A stretch of 17,644 nucleotides of DNA from an uncultured Prevotellaceae bacterium (lineage in GTDB: Bacteria; Bacteroidota; Bacteroidia; Bacteroidales; Bacteroidaceae), in assembly GCA_902771155.1 (NCBI GenBank), contig CACXVS010000049.1:1-17644 (forward strand), written 5' to 3'. The position numbers and the translations under genes are program-made. Positions within the stretch are counted from its first letter, which is position 1. Each line of letters starts with the position of its first letter. Shown in pieces: positions 1 to 11,462 of this stretch. The notes below the pieces were generated by a model. That model had not been told where the DNA came from. It did not search any database and worked only from the letters and a program-made list of their open reading frames with translations.

Positions 1-1
1 T

Positions 2-2131
2 TCGAAAAAGACACCGCTGCTGAACAGTGTGCAGCATAATGCCCTCGAACTCGACATCAAGGCATCGGCGGCAAAACCCGTCTGTCTGGTGAACGAGGGT
101 TTCTGGGGCATCAACGCTGTACAGGGGCGCTGCTATCGGCTGTCGTTCTGGGCCAAGACCCTGAATTATCAGGGCTCCGTAAAAACCATGCTCTGCTCGC
201 AGGACGGCTCTCAAATCTATGCCGAGACGACGGTCGGCGGATTTCCTGTCATCAAGGCTAAGGGCTGGACGAAGTACGAGGCAACGCTCACTGCCAACGA
301 CAACGACCCGCAGGCGCAGTTTGCACTGGTATTCGATGGTGAAGGGCGGGTGCAGATAGACATGGTGAGCCTTTTCCCGCCCACGTTCAGGAATCGGGAG
401 AACGGCATGCGCTCCGACCTGGCTAACATGCTGTGGCAGATGCATCCCAAGTTCATGCGCTTCCCCGGAGGGTGCTTCGTGGAGGGGCAGGAGAGTCCCG
501 ACAATGCATTTCAGGAGCGTGAGGGCCACTGGAACGTGAACTGGGGCTATCGTACCACCGACGGACTGGGCTATCATGAATACCTGCAGCTGGCCGAGGA
601 TCTGGGGGCCAAGCCGCTCTATGTCGTTAACGTGGGGATATGGCATGGTGGCCAGACTCCCTACGACAGCATCCAGCCGTGGATAGAGGAGTGTATGAAC
701 GCCATCGAATATGCTAACGGACCCGTCACATCGAAATATGGTGCTATGCGTGCCAAAAACGGTCACCCTGAGCCCTTCGGACTGGAGTATCTGGAGGTGG
801 GCAATGAGAACAACCAGCCCGACCCCCGGCAGCAGAGCGACCACTATTACGAGCGCTATGAGCAGTTCTATCAAGCCATCCGTGCCAAGTACCCCGAGAT
901 GAAAATCATCGGCAACGTGGTGGCCTGGGGCGATGACAACCCCAAATGGAACAGCCCCCTGCCCGTAGACCTGCTTGATGAGCACTACTACCGCTCGCCC
1001 GACTGGTTTGCCGCTGCCTTCCGCAAGTACGACAGCTACGACCGCCAAGGGCCGAAAGTCTATGTAGGCGAATATGCCGTGACCAATGGCTACGGCACGC
1101 TGGGCAACATGAATGCCGCTTTGGGCGAGGCTATCTACATGATGGGTATGGAGAACAACTCCGACGTGGTGGAGCTGGCTTCGTATGCCCCCATCTTCGT
1201 CAATGAGAACGATGCCCGTTGGCGTCCCGACATGATACGGTTCAGCAGCAGTCGGGTTATGGGCACCCCCAGTTACTACGTGCAGCAGCTCATGCCGCAG
1301 CATCTTGGCACTCAGGTGGTGAAGGTGGAACAGACCGACCCTTATAAAGGCAAGGTTTGCAAGCCCCTGACACCGAAGCAGAGCCGTGTGGGATTCGGAA
1401 CATGGAACACACGTGCCACGTTTGAGACCGATAAGGATGTGGATTACGTCTATGGCGACTGGCAGAAGGAAGGCAACAGCGTGCGCCAGACTGGCCATAA
1501 GGATGCTACGCTCTGCATAGAGAAGGATATCATCGACGGCGACCACTACAGTTGTAAGTTCCGTGCCCGTAAAGACGAGGGCGCCGAGGGCTTTATCATC
1601 ATCTTCAACTATGTGGATGAAAAGAACTACTGTTGGGTGAACTTCGGCGGATGGACTAACTCACAGCATGCTATCGAACAGATTAGCAATGGCGGAAAGC
1701 TGCTGGCCGACAGTAAGCGCGGACGTATTGAAGCGGGCCGTTGGTACGACGTGACCCTGCAGGTGGCTGGCGACGGTGTGAAAGTTTGGTTGGACAACGA
1801 ACTGGTGTTTGACACCGTGCTTAAACGCGACCAAACGAAAGGCATCTACTCATCGGCTACCATCGACGACACCACCGGCGAGCTTATCGTGAAGGTGGTC
1901 AACAACGGTGATGCTGCTACCACCGCACGGCTGAACCTGAAGAACTTTGCTCCGGGTGAGGCCAAGGTAGTACGGCTAGCTGCCAACGATGGTATGGAAG
2001 AGAACACCCTCGATGCACCCACTACGATTCATCCTATAGAGCAACAACTCTCGCCTGAGGACGGCAGTGTGCTGCTCGACGTTCCTGCCTATTCGCTGAA
2101 CATCGTCAGAATAACAGAATCAGACCATTAA
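2..2131 (+). CDS. Alpha-L-arabinofuranosidase, GH51, 5' end outside the window
   Basis: Retaining hydrolase that removes arabinofuranosyl side chains from arabinoxylan or arabinan. The frame is open to the left edge, so the true start and any signal peptide lie upstream; the GTG at 29 is probably internal. Numbering from base 2, the GH51 acid/base glutamate sits in LEVGNEN (Glu codon 806-808, residue 269) and the nucleophile in YVGEYAV (Glu codon 1070-1072, residue 357). An N-terminal carbohydrate-binding-like beta domain precedes the barrel, which begins near MRFPGGCFVEG. After the barrel, roughly 1380-1850 encodes an inserted beta-sandwich (GDWQKEGNSVRQTG ... WYDVTLQVAGDGVKVWLDNE) that resembles LamG/laminin-type modules, followed by the usual GH51 C-terminal beta domain. 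It converges on the GH5 gene, with only 67 bases between the stops and no strong terminator. Family assignment is firm; the exact polymer is not known. Confidence 0.93.
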   Translation, partial: SKKTPLLNSVQHNALELDIKASAAKPVCLVNEGFWGINAVQGRCYRLSFWAKTLNYQGSVKTMLCSQDGSQIYAETTVGGFPVIKAKGWTKYEATLTANDNDPQAQFALVFDGEGRVQIDMVSLFPPTFRNRENGMRSDLANMLWQMHPKFMRFPGGCFVEGQESPDNAFQEREGHWNVNWGYRTTDGLGYHEYLQLAEDLGAKPLYVVNVGIWHGGQTPYDSIQPWIEECMNAIEYANGPVTSKYGAMRAKNGHPEPFGLEYLEVGNENNQPDPRQQSDHYYERYEQFYQAIRAKYPEMKIIGNVVAWGDDNPKWNSPLPVDLLDEHYYRSPDWFAAAFRKYDSYDRQGPKVYVGEYAVTNGYGTLGNMNAALGEAIYMMGMENNSDVVELASYAPIFVNENDARWRPDMIRFSSSRVMGTPSYYVQQLMPQHLGTQVVKVEQTDPYKGKVCKPLTPKQSRVGFGTWNTRATFETDKDVDYVYGDWQKEGNSVRQTGHKDATLCIEKDIIDGDHYSCKFRARKDEGAEGFIIIFNYVDEKNYCWVNFGGWTNSQHAIEQISNGGKLLADSKRGRIEAGRWYDVTLQVAGDGVKVWLDNELVFDTVLKRDQTKGIYSSATIDDTTGELIVKVVNNGDAATTARLNLKNFAPGEAKVVRLAANDGMEENTLDAPTTIHPIEQQLSPEDGSVLLDVPAYSLNIVRITESDH

Positions 2132-2198
2132 GAAGCGGAATGGCTTTTTGCAAATAGTACCTTATACCCTTAGTTCATGAACAAGTTCTGCTTTATTC

Positions 2199-4352
2199 TC
2201 ACTTAATCACGACCTTTTTGCCGTTGCGGATGTAGATGCCCTTGGTGGGGTGGGCGACGCGCTGGCCGGCGAGGTTGTAGATGGCTCCGTCGAGGCGGTC
2301 GGCCTGCGAGCGGGGCAACTGGATGGAGGTGTCGCCGGAACCGCTGAGCGTGACTTTCTTCAGGCGGATGCCGTGGCCCTGGAGGGCGATGCCCTTCTCG
2401 GCTATCTGGGTGTAAACAGACTCGCTGAAGGTGAGCTCTGACGTGCCGCTGTCGCCATTCTGAAGTCCATGAACATCGCCGGGCCTGTACTCCTTGTCGA
2501 TTTCCTTACCGTCGATGATGAAACTGGGGTTGGCTTTCCAGTCACCGTAGAACAGCTGGATCATGTTGTAGTCTTCGGCACCCGACATCTCGATGGCGTA
2601 TGATAAGGTGAGCTTGACGCCCTTGCCGTAGGCTGCAAATTTATTGCCGGGAATGTTCAGCTGCAGACCGTCGCCCCAGTCGAGCATCTCGCTGCCTTCC
2701 CAGATAGTCTCTCCCTCGGGGGCGGGCTCTGACGACTCGTCGGGGATGAGCACCACCTTGGTGACGACGATGCCGTGGCCTTGGAAAAGGATGCCCTTCG
2801 ACTTGATGTTATGGAAGACGTCGCTGGGGAAGGAGAACTGCGTGGTGTGCTCCGTGCCCGACTCGGTGCCATAGACATCATAGGGGTTGAAATTGCCCTC
2901 AGGATAGGTCTCGCCATCGACAATGACATCGATCTGTGAGCCCCAGCCGCCGTACCAGAACTGGAACATACCATAGGCTTGGTCGCCGGTAAACTGGTCG
3001 TACTGCTGCTTATAGGTAATCTCGAGTTTGGTCTGGGGGCCCAGGTTGGCAAAGGTTGTGGCAGGAATCTCGAGGGCCGTGCCCCATTCCAACAACTGTT
3101 CGCCCTCGAACAACACGCCGTCGCCGGGAAGTTCGGCTGCAGGGTATTTACCATCGAAGTCGGCGCCGTGGTAGGCCTTGGTAATGGTTTCGGCCAGGTC
3201 GGGCTGGTTGAAGACGAGTTGCGAGCGCGACTGTCCGTCGGAGAGTCCCATCCAGTAGAAGGTGGCGATATCGTTCTCCTTGGCCTTCTTGACGAAGTAG
3301 TCGCAGAAGGCAATCATGGTTTCGCGACGATTAACATAGTCGGAGCCATTATCCACATTGCTGGTACCCCACTCACCAACGATGAGGGGCACATTCAGAC
3401 GTTTGATGATCTTCTCGTTCAGATTATTGAAAGTCCAGTCGAGGCCGCTCTTGGCGCTGCTGATGCCGCTGGTGATATTGGGATAGCTGTGTACCTCGAC
3501 AATGAGGTGACCGGGGTCCTCGGGCAGTTCGAGGGTCTCGAGGGGCTCCTGCGGGTGCTTGTTGTTGCCCCACTCACCACCGCTGGCGGCTGCGTAGGGG
3601 TTGATGATGAGGTTGCGCTCGCTGTTGTTGCCGCCTGTGATGCGGACGGTGCTGACGAAGAGGCTGTTGTAGCCGTTGATGGTCTGATAGGCCTTCTTGG
3701 CTGCATCCTCGTCGTATTGGCCGTTGGCCGACCATGTGGGGTAGTTCCAGCAGCTGTTGGCATCGAGCATCTCGTTGAAGCCCTCGAAGAGCAGTCTCTG
3801 GTCGTAGTCCTTGAAGGTGAGGGCTATCTGGGCCCAGAGGGCGGCGTAGATAACATTGTTTTCAGAATAATTGTCGGCATCGGCCTTCAACCAGTGGTAG
3901 CCGTTGAGCTTGCCATTGCCGTCATAACTGTCGGCACCCGTGTCGTGGTGCACGTTGATGATGCAGTAGAGACCCTCGTCGATAACGTAATCGACAATCT
4001 CCTTCACTCTGGCCATCCACTGGCCATCGACCTCATAGTTGGCGTTCATGTGGTTGTACCAGGTGACGGGTACGCGGATGGCGCCGAAGCCTGCCTCCTT
4101 CATCATGTGGATAAGTTCGCGGGTGGTCTTGGGCTGTCCCCAGCAGGTCTCTGAGTCGAGGCCTTGCTGGCCCCAATAGCCTGCATTGCTGAAGTCGGCG
4201 ATAGACTGGTTGTTGGCATCGAGCGTGTTGCCCAGATTCCAACCCACACCCATGTTCTTTACTGCGTCGGTGGCCGACTCAAAACCTTGTGCACTTGCCT
4301 GCATGGCGAAAGCCAGCAACAGGCAGAAAATCGTAGTAAATTTCTGTTTCAT
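2199..4352 (-). CDS. Secreted endoglucanase, GH5, with two tandem accessory modules
   Basis: Endo-acting beta-1,4-glucanase type enzyme exported across the inner membrane. Residues 1-22 are a type I signal peptide ending ASAQG. The catalytic domain, about 25-400, opens with MGVGWNLGNTLDA, has IRVPVTWYNH near 92-101 and NVHHD near 133-137, the acid/base Glu194 in GFNEM and the nucleophile Glu327 in VGEWGT. Residues about 411-545 and 555-680 are two homologous modules: both contain EG...L(E/D)WG near the start, YG.W in the middle, and KGI..QGHGI...KV.L near the end. The last 40 residues (IYNLAGQRV ... KGIYIRNGKK) are a C-terminal tail of the kind common on Bacteroidota secreted proteins and may be a sorting signal. 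It has its own promoter at 4378-4409. GH5 membership is firm; subfamily (GH5_4 or GH5_2-like) and substrate, cellulose versus mixed glucan or xyloglucan, are not settled. Confidence 0.92.
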   Translation of the reverse strand: MKQKFTTIFCLLLAFAMQASAQGFESATDAVKNMGVGWNLGNTLDANNQSIADFSNAGYWGQQGLDSETCWGQPKTTRELIHMMKEAGFGAIRVPVTWYNHMNANYEVDGQWMARVKEIVDYVIDEGLYCIINVHHDTGADSYDGNGKLNGYHWLKADADNYSENNVIYAALWAQIALTFKDYDQRLLFEGFNEMLDANSCWNYPTWSANGQYDEDAAKKAYQTINGYNSLFVSTVRITGGNNSERNLIINPYAAASGGEWGNNKHPQEPLETLELPEDPGHLIVEVHSYPNITSGISSAKSGLDWTFNNLNEKIIKRLNVPLIVGEWGTSNVDNGSDYVNRRETMIAFCDYFVKKAKENDIATFYWMGLSDGQSRSQLVFNQPDLAETITKAYHGADFDGKYPAAELPGDGVLFEGEQLLEWGTALEIPATTFANLGPQTKLEITYKQQYDQFTGDQAYGMFQFWYGGWGSQIDVIVDGETYPEGNFNPYDVYGTESGTEHTTQFSFPSDVFHNIKSKGILFQGHGIVVTKVVLIPDESSEPAPEGETIWEGSEMLDWGDGLQLNIPGNKFAAYGKGVKLTLSYAIEMSGAEDYNMIQLFYGDWKANPSFIIDGKEIDKEYRPGDVHGLQNGDSGTSELTFSESVYTQIAEKGIALQGHGIRLKKVTLSGSGDTSIQLPRSQADRLDGAIYNLAGQRVAHPTKGIYIRNGKKVVIK

Positions 4353-4377
4353 TTCGAGTTAGTATTTTTATCGTCTG

Positions 4378-4409
4378 CAAAAGTACGATTAATTTCGTAA
4401 ACTGACAAA
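4378..4409 (-). promoter_or_regulatory. Promoter of the GH5 gene
   Basis: Read on the minus strand: TTTG (4406-4409), exactly 20 bases, then TACTTTTG (4378-4385). This matches the Bacteroidota -33/-7 pattern TTTG-N19-21-TAnnTTTG. Transcription would start near 4374, about 22 bases before the ATG. It stands back to back with the promoter for the DUF1015 gene. Confidence 0.8.
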
Positions 4410-4425
4410 TATTAACCCCAAAGAT

Positions 4426-4456
4426 TTTGTGATTTCAGAACTTTTATCTATTTTTG
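4426..4456 (+). promoter_or_regulatory. Promoter of the DUF1015 / beta-galactosidase genes
   Basis: TTTG (4426-4429), 19 bases, then TATTTTTG (4449-4456), the Bacteroidota -33/-7 arrangement. The expected start is near 4461, leaving about 33 bases of leader before the ATG at 4494. Only 16 bases separate its -33 box from that of the divergent GH5 promoter, so one bound regulator could affect both. Confidence 0.75.
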
Positions 4457-4493
4457 CACCCAAATTTTTAAGCATTAAATCAATAACAGCATT

Positions 4494-5741
4494 ATGGCAA
4501 TTGTAAAACCGTTCAAGGGAATACGCCCACCGAAGGAGTTGGTGGAGCAAGTAGAGAGCCGTCCCTACGACGTGCTCGACTCGGAAGAGGCGAGGGCAGA
4601 GGCTGGCGACAACGAGAAGAGTCTGTATCACATCATCAAGCCTGAGATCGACTTCCCGGCAGGCACTTCGGAGTATGATCCCAGAGTGTATGAGAAGGCT
4701 GCTGAGAACTTCAAGAAGTTCCAGGATAAGGGATGGCTGGTGCAGGATGCACGTGAACATTATTATATTTATGCCCAGACGATGAATGGCAAGACGCAGT
4801 ACGGACTCGTGGTGTGTGCCCATACCGACGACTATATGGCCGGTCGCATCAAGAAGCACGAGCTGACGCGCCGCGATAAGGAGGAAGACCGCATGAAGCA
4901 CGTCCGTGTGAACAATGCCAACATTGAGCCGGTGTTCTTCGCCTTTCCCGACAACGCCGTGCTCAACGAGCTGATCATGCGCTATGCCGCCACGAAGCCC
5001 GAGTACGACTTCATTGCACCCATCGACGGATTCCGCCATCAGTTCTGGGTGATCGACGACGAGAAGGACATGCAGACCATCACCGACGAGTTTGCCAAGA
5101 TGCCCTCGATGTATATCGCCGACGGACACCACCGTTCGGCAGCTGCAGCCCTCGTAGGCGCTGAGAAGCAGAAGCAGAACCCCAACCACAAGGGCGACGA
5201 GGAGTATAACTACTTCATGGCCGTATGCTTCCAGGCTTCGCAGCTGACGATTCTCGACTACAACCGCGTGGTGAAGGACCTGAACGGCATGACGTCGGAG
5301 GAGTTCCTTGCTGCCCTGCAGGTGAACTTCGAGGTGGAGGACAAGGGTACCGACATCTACAAGCCCCAGCAGTTGCACGAGTTCTCGCTGTATCTTGACC
5401 AGCACTGGTATAGTCTGAAGGCCAAGGAGGGTACTTACGACAACAGCGACCCCATCGGCGTGCTCGACGTGGATATCTCTTCGCGCCTGATTCTCGACGA
5501 GATCCTGAACATCGGCGACCTGCGCTCTTCACAGCGTATCGACTTCGTGGGAGGTCTGCGCGGACTGGGTGAACTGAAGCGCCGTGTGGACAGCGGTGAA
5601 ATGCGCGCTGCCCTGGCTCTCTATCCTGTATCGATGCAGCAGATTATGGACATTGCCGACTCGGGCAAGATTATGCCGCCGAAGGCCACGTGGTTCGAGC
5701 CGAAGCTGCGCTCGGGTCTCGTAATCCACAAACTGAGTTAA
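4494..5741 (+). CDS. DUF1015 family protein
   Basis: A 415-residue cytoplasmic protein of the DUF1015 family (COG4198), whose biochemical role is not established. The N-terminus IVKPFKGIRPPKE, the middle block KKHELTRRDKEEDRMKH (about 120-136) and the conserved IADGHHRSAAA (about 208-218) are family hallmarks, and the length is near the family norm. No signal peptide or membrane segment is visible. In many Bacteroidota the gene lies next to serine biosynthesis genes serC/serA; here it instead sits between a cellulase and a beta-galactosidase. Only 30 bases separate it from the GH2 gene and no promoter-like sequence is visible between them, so the two are probably co-transcribed from 4426-4456. 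The ATG at 4494 fits the promoter position. Confidence 0.88.
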   Translation: MAIVKPFKGIRPPKELVEQVESRPYDVLDSEEARAEAGDNEKSLYHIIKPEIDFPAGTSEYDPRVYEKAAENFKKFQDKGWLVQDAREHYYIYAQTMNGKTQYGLVVCAHTDDYMAGRIKKHELTRRDKEEDRMKHVRVNNANIEPVFFAFPDNAVLNELIMRYAATKPEYDFIAPIDGFRHQFWVIDDEKDMQTITDEFAKMPSMYIADGHHRSAAAALVGAEKQKQNPNHKGDEEYNYFMAVCFQASQLTILDYNRVVKDLNGMTSEEFLAALQVNFEVEDKGTDIYKPQQLHEFSLYLDQHWYSLKAKEGTYDNSDPIGVLDVDISSRLILDEILNIGDLRSSQRIDFVGGLRGLGELKRRVDSGEMRAALALYPVSMQQIMDIADSGKIMPPKATWFEPKLRSGLVIHKLS

Positions 5742-8804
<3,063 letters not shown>

Positions 8805-8880
8805 TTAAACCTTCGGGATTGACATTCGTCAAAAAGAGTGTAGGATAATGGATGATTTTTGAATTTTTAGCCAAAAAGTG

Positions 8881-8911
8881 TTGGTAATCAACTGATAAAT
8901 TGGTAATTTTG
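8881..8911 (+). promoter_or_regulatory. Promoter of the lipid-headgroup operon
   Basis: TTG (8881-8883), 20 bases, then TAATTTTG (8904-8911), a good Bacteroidota -33/-7 match. The transcription start would be near 8916. That position excludes the TTG at 8900 as start codon of the next gene and favours the ATG at 8933. Confidence 0.75.
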
Positions 8912-8932
8912 CAGCCGAATATAAGTAAAGAG

Positions 8933-9415
8933 ATGAAAATGATGATGAAGAAAATGATATTTATTGGCATGCTGTTGCTGACAGGAACAGCAGCCATGTG
9001 CGCTGAAGAGACCAACGTTACCAGCGAGGTTGACACCGTGTATATCAAGTTAGACGCCAATCTGGAGCCCATCAACTTTGTCAACTCCACCAAGGAGGAA
9101 CTTGAGGCTGCTGTTGGCGAACTGGAGACCATCCTCGAGACGGAGACTTTCCAGCTCTATGCAGCTGGCGACTATACCTATAAGATTGAGAATGGCTATG
9201 TCACCTCGATGGCAATCCAGATTGCCGACGACAATAACGACAAGATCGTCTATAACAAGATTCTGAACGCTCTGGCCAAGAGCAATCCCATCAAGGACAC
9301 GCACAACACCGGTGGTAATTACTATCAGTATGCCAATTTCCAGGTGCAGTTCGACGACTTTGAAGGATATGAGAAACTGACCTTCTCTGTCATCCAGGAC
9401 GATATGTCTGAGTAA
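8933..9415 (+). CDS. Small exported protein of unknown function
   Basis: About 160 residues, not recognised as a known family. The start is placed at the ATG at 8933 because the promoter lies at 8881-8911; ATGs at 8939 and 8942 are alternatives. The N-terminus is a run of Met/Lys followed by a hydrophobic core (IFIGMLLLTGTAAM) and CAEE, a signal peptide. The cysteine is not in a good lipobox, so cleavage by signal peptidase I is more likely than lipidation. The mature part is acidic, with one helix-like stretch rich in Glu (about 55-75) and otherwise polar beta-like sequence containing several Tyr. It is the first gene of a tight operon, 7 bases before the CDP-alcohol phosphatidyltransferase, so a role at the envelope alongside those enzymes is possible but unproven. 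Confidence 0.7.
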   Translation: MKMMMKKMIFIGMLLLTGTAAMCAEETNVTSEVDTVYIKLDANLEPINFVNSTKEELEAAVGELETILETETFQLYAAGDYTYKIENGYVTSMAIQIADDNNDKIVYNKILNALAKSNPIKDTHNTGGNYYQYANFQVQFDDFEGYEKLTFSVIQDDMSE

Positions 9416-9422
9416 GAGAATC

Positions 9423-10403
9423 ATGAATCAGGCATATTTCCAGACACTGAAATCAGCAGAGACAGAGGACTGGCTTGACTTTCACGTCATCCGTCCTTTC
9501 TGTTTTCAGTTAGCACGGTTCTTCAATCGTTTCGACGTACATCCTAACACCATCACCGTAGCCTCGATGTTTATCGGGGCTGCAAGCGCTTGGTTCTTTG
9601 CCCAGGGCAGCTTCTACTACAACGGGGTGATGGGGTTGGTGAACAATCTGATTGCCATCTTCCTGCTGATGTGGGCCGACTTCTTCGACTGCACCGACGG
9701 CCAGTTGGCACGTCTCTCTGGCAAGAAGAGCCACGTGGGGCGTATCCTCGACGGAGTGGCCGGCTTTACGTGGTTCACACCCATCTATGTGGTCTTCGTG
9801 TGGCGATTCTACCAACACCACGCCATCGAGTTCTCATGGCTTGGCATCAGCGATACCCCCCAGAATGTATGGATTGCCACCCTTGTGGTGTTTGTGCTGG
9901 GTGTCATCTCTGGCATAACAGGTCTTGCAGGTCAGCAGCGCCTGGCCGACTATTACATTCAGGTGCACCTTTTCTTCCTGAAGGGCGAGAAGGGTAGCGA
10001 ACTCGACAATTCGGCCCGTCAGCGCGAGATCTACGAGCAGATGCCCAAGGACGCACCTGCCTATGAGCGCCTCTTCCAGAAGTCGTATATCGACTATACC
10101 TTGAAGCAGGAGAAGGCAACGCCCCAGTTCCAACGCCTGATGAAGCGCCTGAGCGAGAAGTTTGGTGGTGTTGACCAGATGCCTGAGGAACTGCGCAACG
10201 AGTTCCACGACCATTCTCTGAAGCTGATGAAGTGGAATGGACTTCTCACCTTCAACTTCCGTTCCTTCTGGTTGTTCCTGTTCTGCCTGTTGGATGTGCC
10301 TGCGGTGAATTTCGTTTTCGAGATCATCGCCATGGGTTTGCTTTACCGTTTTGTAAGGTTCCGTCATGAAGGCTTTTCCAAAGCCATAGCCGACAAGATA
10401 TAA
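9423..10403 (+). CDS. CDP-alcohol phosphatidyltransferase family membrane protein
   Basis: Integral membrane enzyme of the family that swaps CMP on a CDP-linked lipid or CDP-linked alcohol for a hydroxyl acceptor. The family motif D-x2-DG-x2-AR-x8-G-x3-D-x3-D is visible as Asp89, Asp92-Gly93, Ala96-Arg97, Gly106 and Asp110, but the position of the last aspartate, 114, is glycine (codon GGC at 9762-9764). NRFDVHPNTIT near 35-45 is the usual lead-in to the first membrane helix. Several hydrophobic helices follow, and there is a long charged cytoplasmic segment (about 190-265) that is unusual for the short members of the family. It sits 7 bases after the exported protein and 7 before the flippase-like gene, with a LicC-like nucleotidyltransferase in the same operon that could supply a CDP-activated substrate. 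The acceptor and donor are not known. Confidence 0.85.
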   Translation: MNQAYFQTLKSAETEDWLDFHVIRPFCFQLARFFNRFDVHPNTITVASMFIGAASAWFFAQGSFYYNGVMGLVNNLIAIFLLMWADFFDCTDGQLARLSGKKSHVGRILDGVAGFTWFTPIYVVFVWRFYQHHAIEFSWLGISDTPQNVWIATLVVFVLGVISGITGLAGQQRLADYYIQVHLFFLKGEKGSELDNSARQREIYEQMPKDAPAYERLFQKSYIDYTLKQEKATPQFQRLMKRLSEKFGGVDQMPEELRNEFHDHSLKLMKWNGLLTFNFRSFWLFLFCLLDVPAVNFVFEIIAMGLLYRFVRFRHEGFSKAIADKI

Positions 10404-10410
10404 TCAAGCT

Positions 10411-11448
10411 ATGAAGTGGACGAAGCAAAGATTGAATAATCTGTTCTTCCTCCTTGGCGTCGCCGCTGTGGTGGTGATGCTCTTCACGTTCGATGTCAGT
10501 TTCGTAGAGCTTTGGCAGCATATCTGTCATGCGGGCTACTGGCTCATCCCCATCGTGGGTGTGTGGATCTTCATCTATGGCATGAACGCCCTTTCCTGGC
10601 AATCCATCATCCGCAGCAAGTGTCCTGATACGACCATCAGTTTCTGGCGCATCTACCGTCTGACCATCACCGGCTACGCCCTGAACTATGCCACTCCTGT
10701 GGGTGGTCTTGGCGGTGAGCCTTATCGCATCATGGAGTTGTCGAAGTATGTGGGCAACCAGCGTGCCACGTCGTCGGTCATCCTCTATGCGATGATGCAT
10801 TTCTTCGCCCACTTCTGGTACTGGTTCTCCAGTATCTTCATCTATCTGGCGCTTGCAGCCGTAGGCGATCTGCCCATCAATACTGCCATCGGCACGTTGC
10901 TGGGCATTGTCATCGTCTTCTGCCTCATCGCCTTCTACATCTTCTCTAAAGGCTATCGTCATGGGCTGGTCAGCAAGTGCATCCGCTGGATAGGTCATAT
11001 CCCCGGATTGAAGGGGTGGAGCAGTCGTTTCCAGCAGAACCACGCCGAGGCCCTGCATAACATCGACGAGCAGATAGCCTCACTCTATGCCGAGGATAAG
11101 CGGGCTTTCTACCGCAGTCTGCTGCTGGAGTATTTCTCACGTGTCGTTCAGAGCAGCGAGGTGATGTTCATGCTGTTGCTCTTCGGCATCGACTGTGGCG
11201 GAGGTTTCTCGGGCCTTCTGATCACCTTCCTGCACAGTTTCCTGATCGTCTCGTTCACCACGCTGTTTGCCAACCTCATCGGTTTCCTGCCGATGCAGCT
11301 GGGCGTCCAGGAAGGCGGTTTCGTGCTCTCTATTGCCGCCCTCGGACTTTCCGCAGCCTTGGGTATCTTTGTGAGTATCATCTGCCGTGTGCGAGAGATT
11401 ATCTGGATCCTGATAGGTATCCTTCTGATGAAAATAGACAAGAATTAA
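10411..11448 (+). CDS. Flippase-like membrane protein (UPF0104 / LPG synthase TM-like)
   Basis: A 345-residue polytopic membrane protein with about seven or eight hydrophobic segments, resembling the lysylphosphatidylglycerol synthase transmembrane (UPF0104) family. The conserved signature region TPVGGLGGEPYRI (about 95-107) and the later LPMQLGVQEGG (about 290-300) fit that family. Members are membrane parts of aminoacyl-lipid flippases or stand-alone proteins thought to move or shield lipids; the soluble aminoacyl transferase domain of MprF is absent here. Gaps of 7 bases upstream and 14 downstream put it inside the headgroup operon, so moving the operon's lipid product across the inner membrane is a reasonable inference. 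Confidence 0.85.
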   Translation: MKWTKQRLNNLFFLLGVAAVVVMLFTFDVSFVELWQHICHAGYWLIPIVGVWIFIYGMNALSWQSIIRSKCPDTTISFWRIYRLTITGYALNYATPVGGLGGEPYRIMELSKYVGNQRATSSVILYAMMHFFAHFWYWFSSIFIYLALAAVGDLPINTAIGTLLGIVIVFCLIAFYIFSKGYRHGLVSKCIRWIGHIPGLKGWSSRFQQNHAEALHNIDEQIASLYAEDKRAFYRSLLLEYFSRVVQSSEVMFMLLLFGIDCGGGFSGLLITFLHSFLIVSFTTLFANLIGFLPMQLGVQEGGFVLSIAALGLSAALGIFVSIICRVREIIWILIGILLMKIDKN

Positions 11449-11462
11449 ATAATAACATAACA

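Noticed and set aside
2979..4154. Long plus-strand ORF of 391 codons opposite the GH5 gene
   Set aside because: It is an antisense shadow: low-complexity Val/Gly/Leu-rich translation, no motif, and it is fully covered by the well-supported endoglucanase.
4389..5405. Minus-strand ORF of 338 codons opposite DUF1015
   Set aside because: It overlaps the DUF1015 gene and both divergent promoters, and the translation looks like a shadow.
8900..8932. TTG at 8900 as start of the small exported protein
   Set aside because: It lies inside the promoter, and the ATG at 8933 gives a proper signal peptide.
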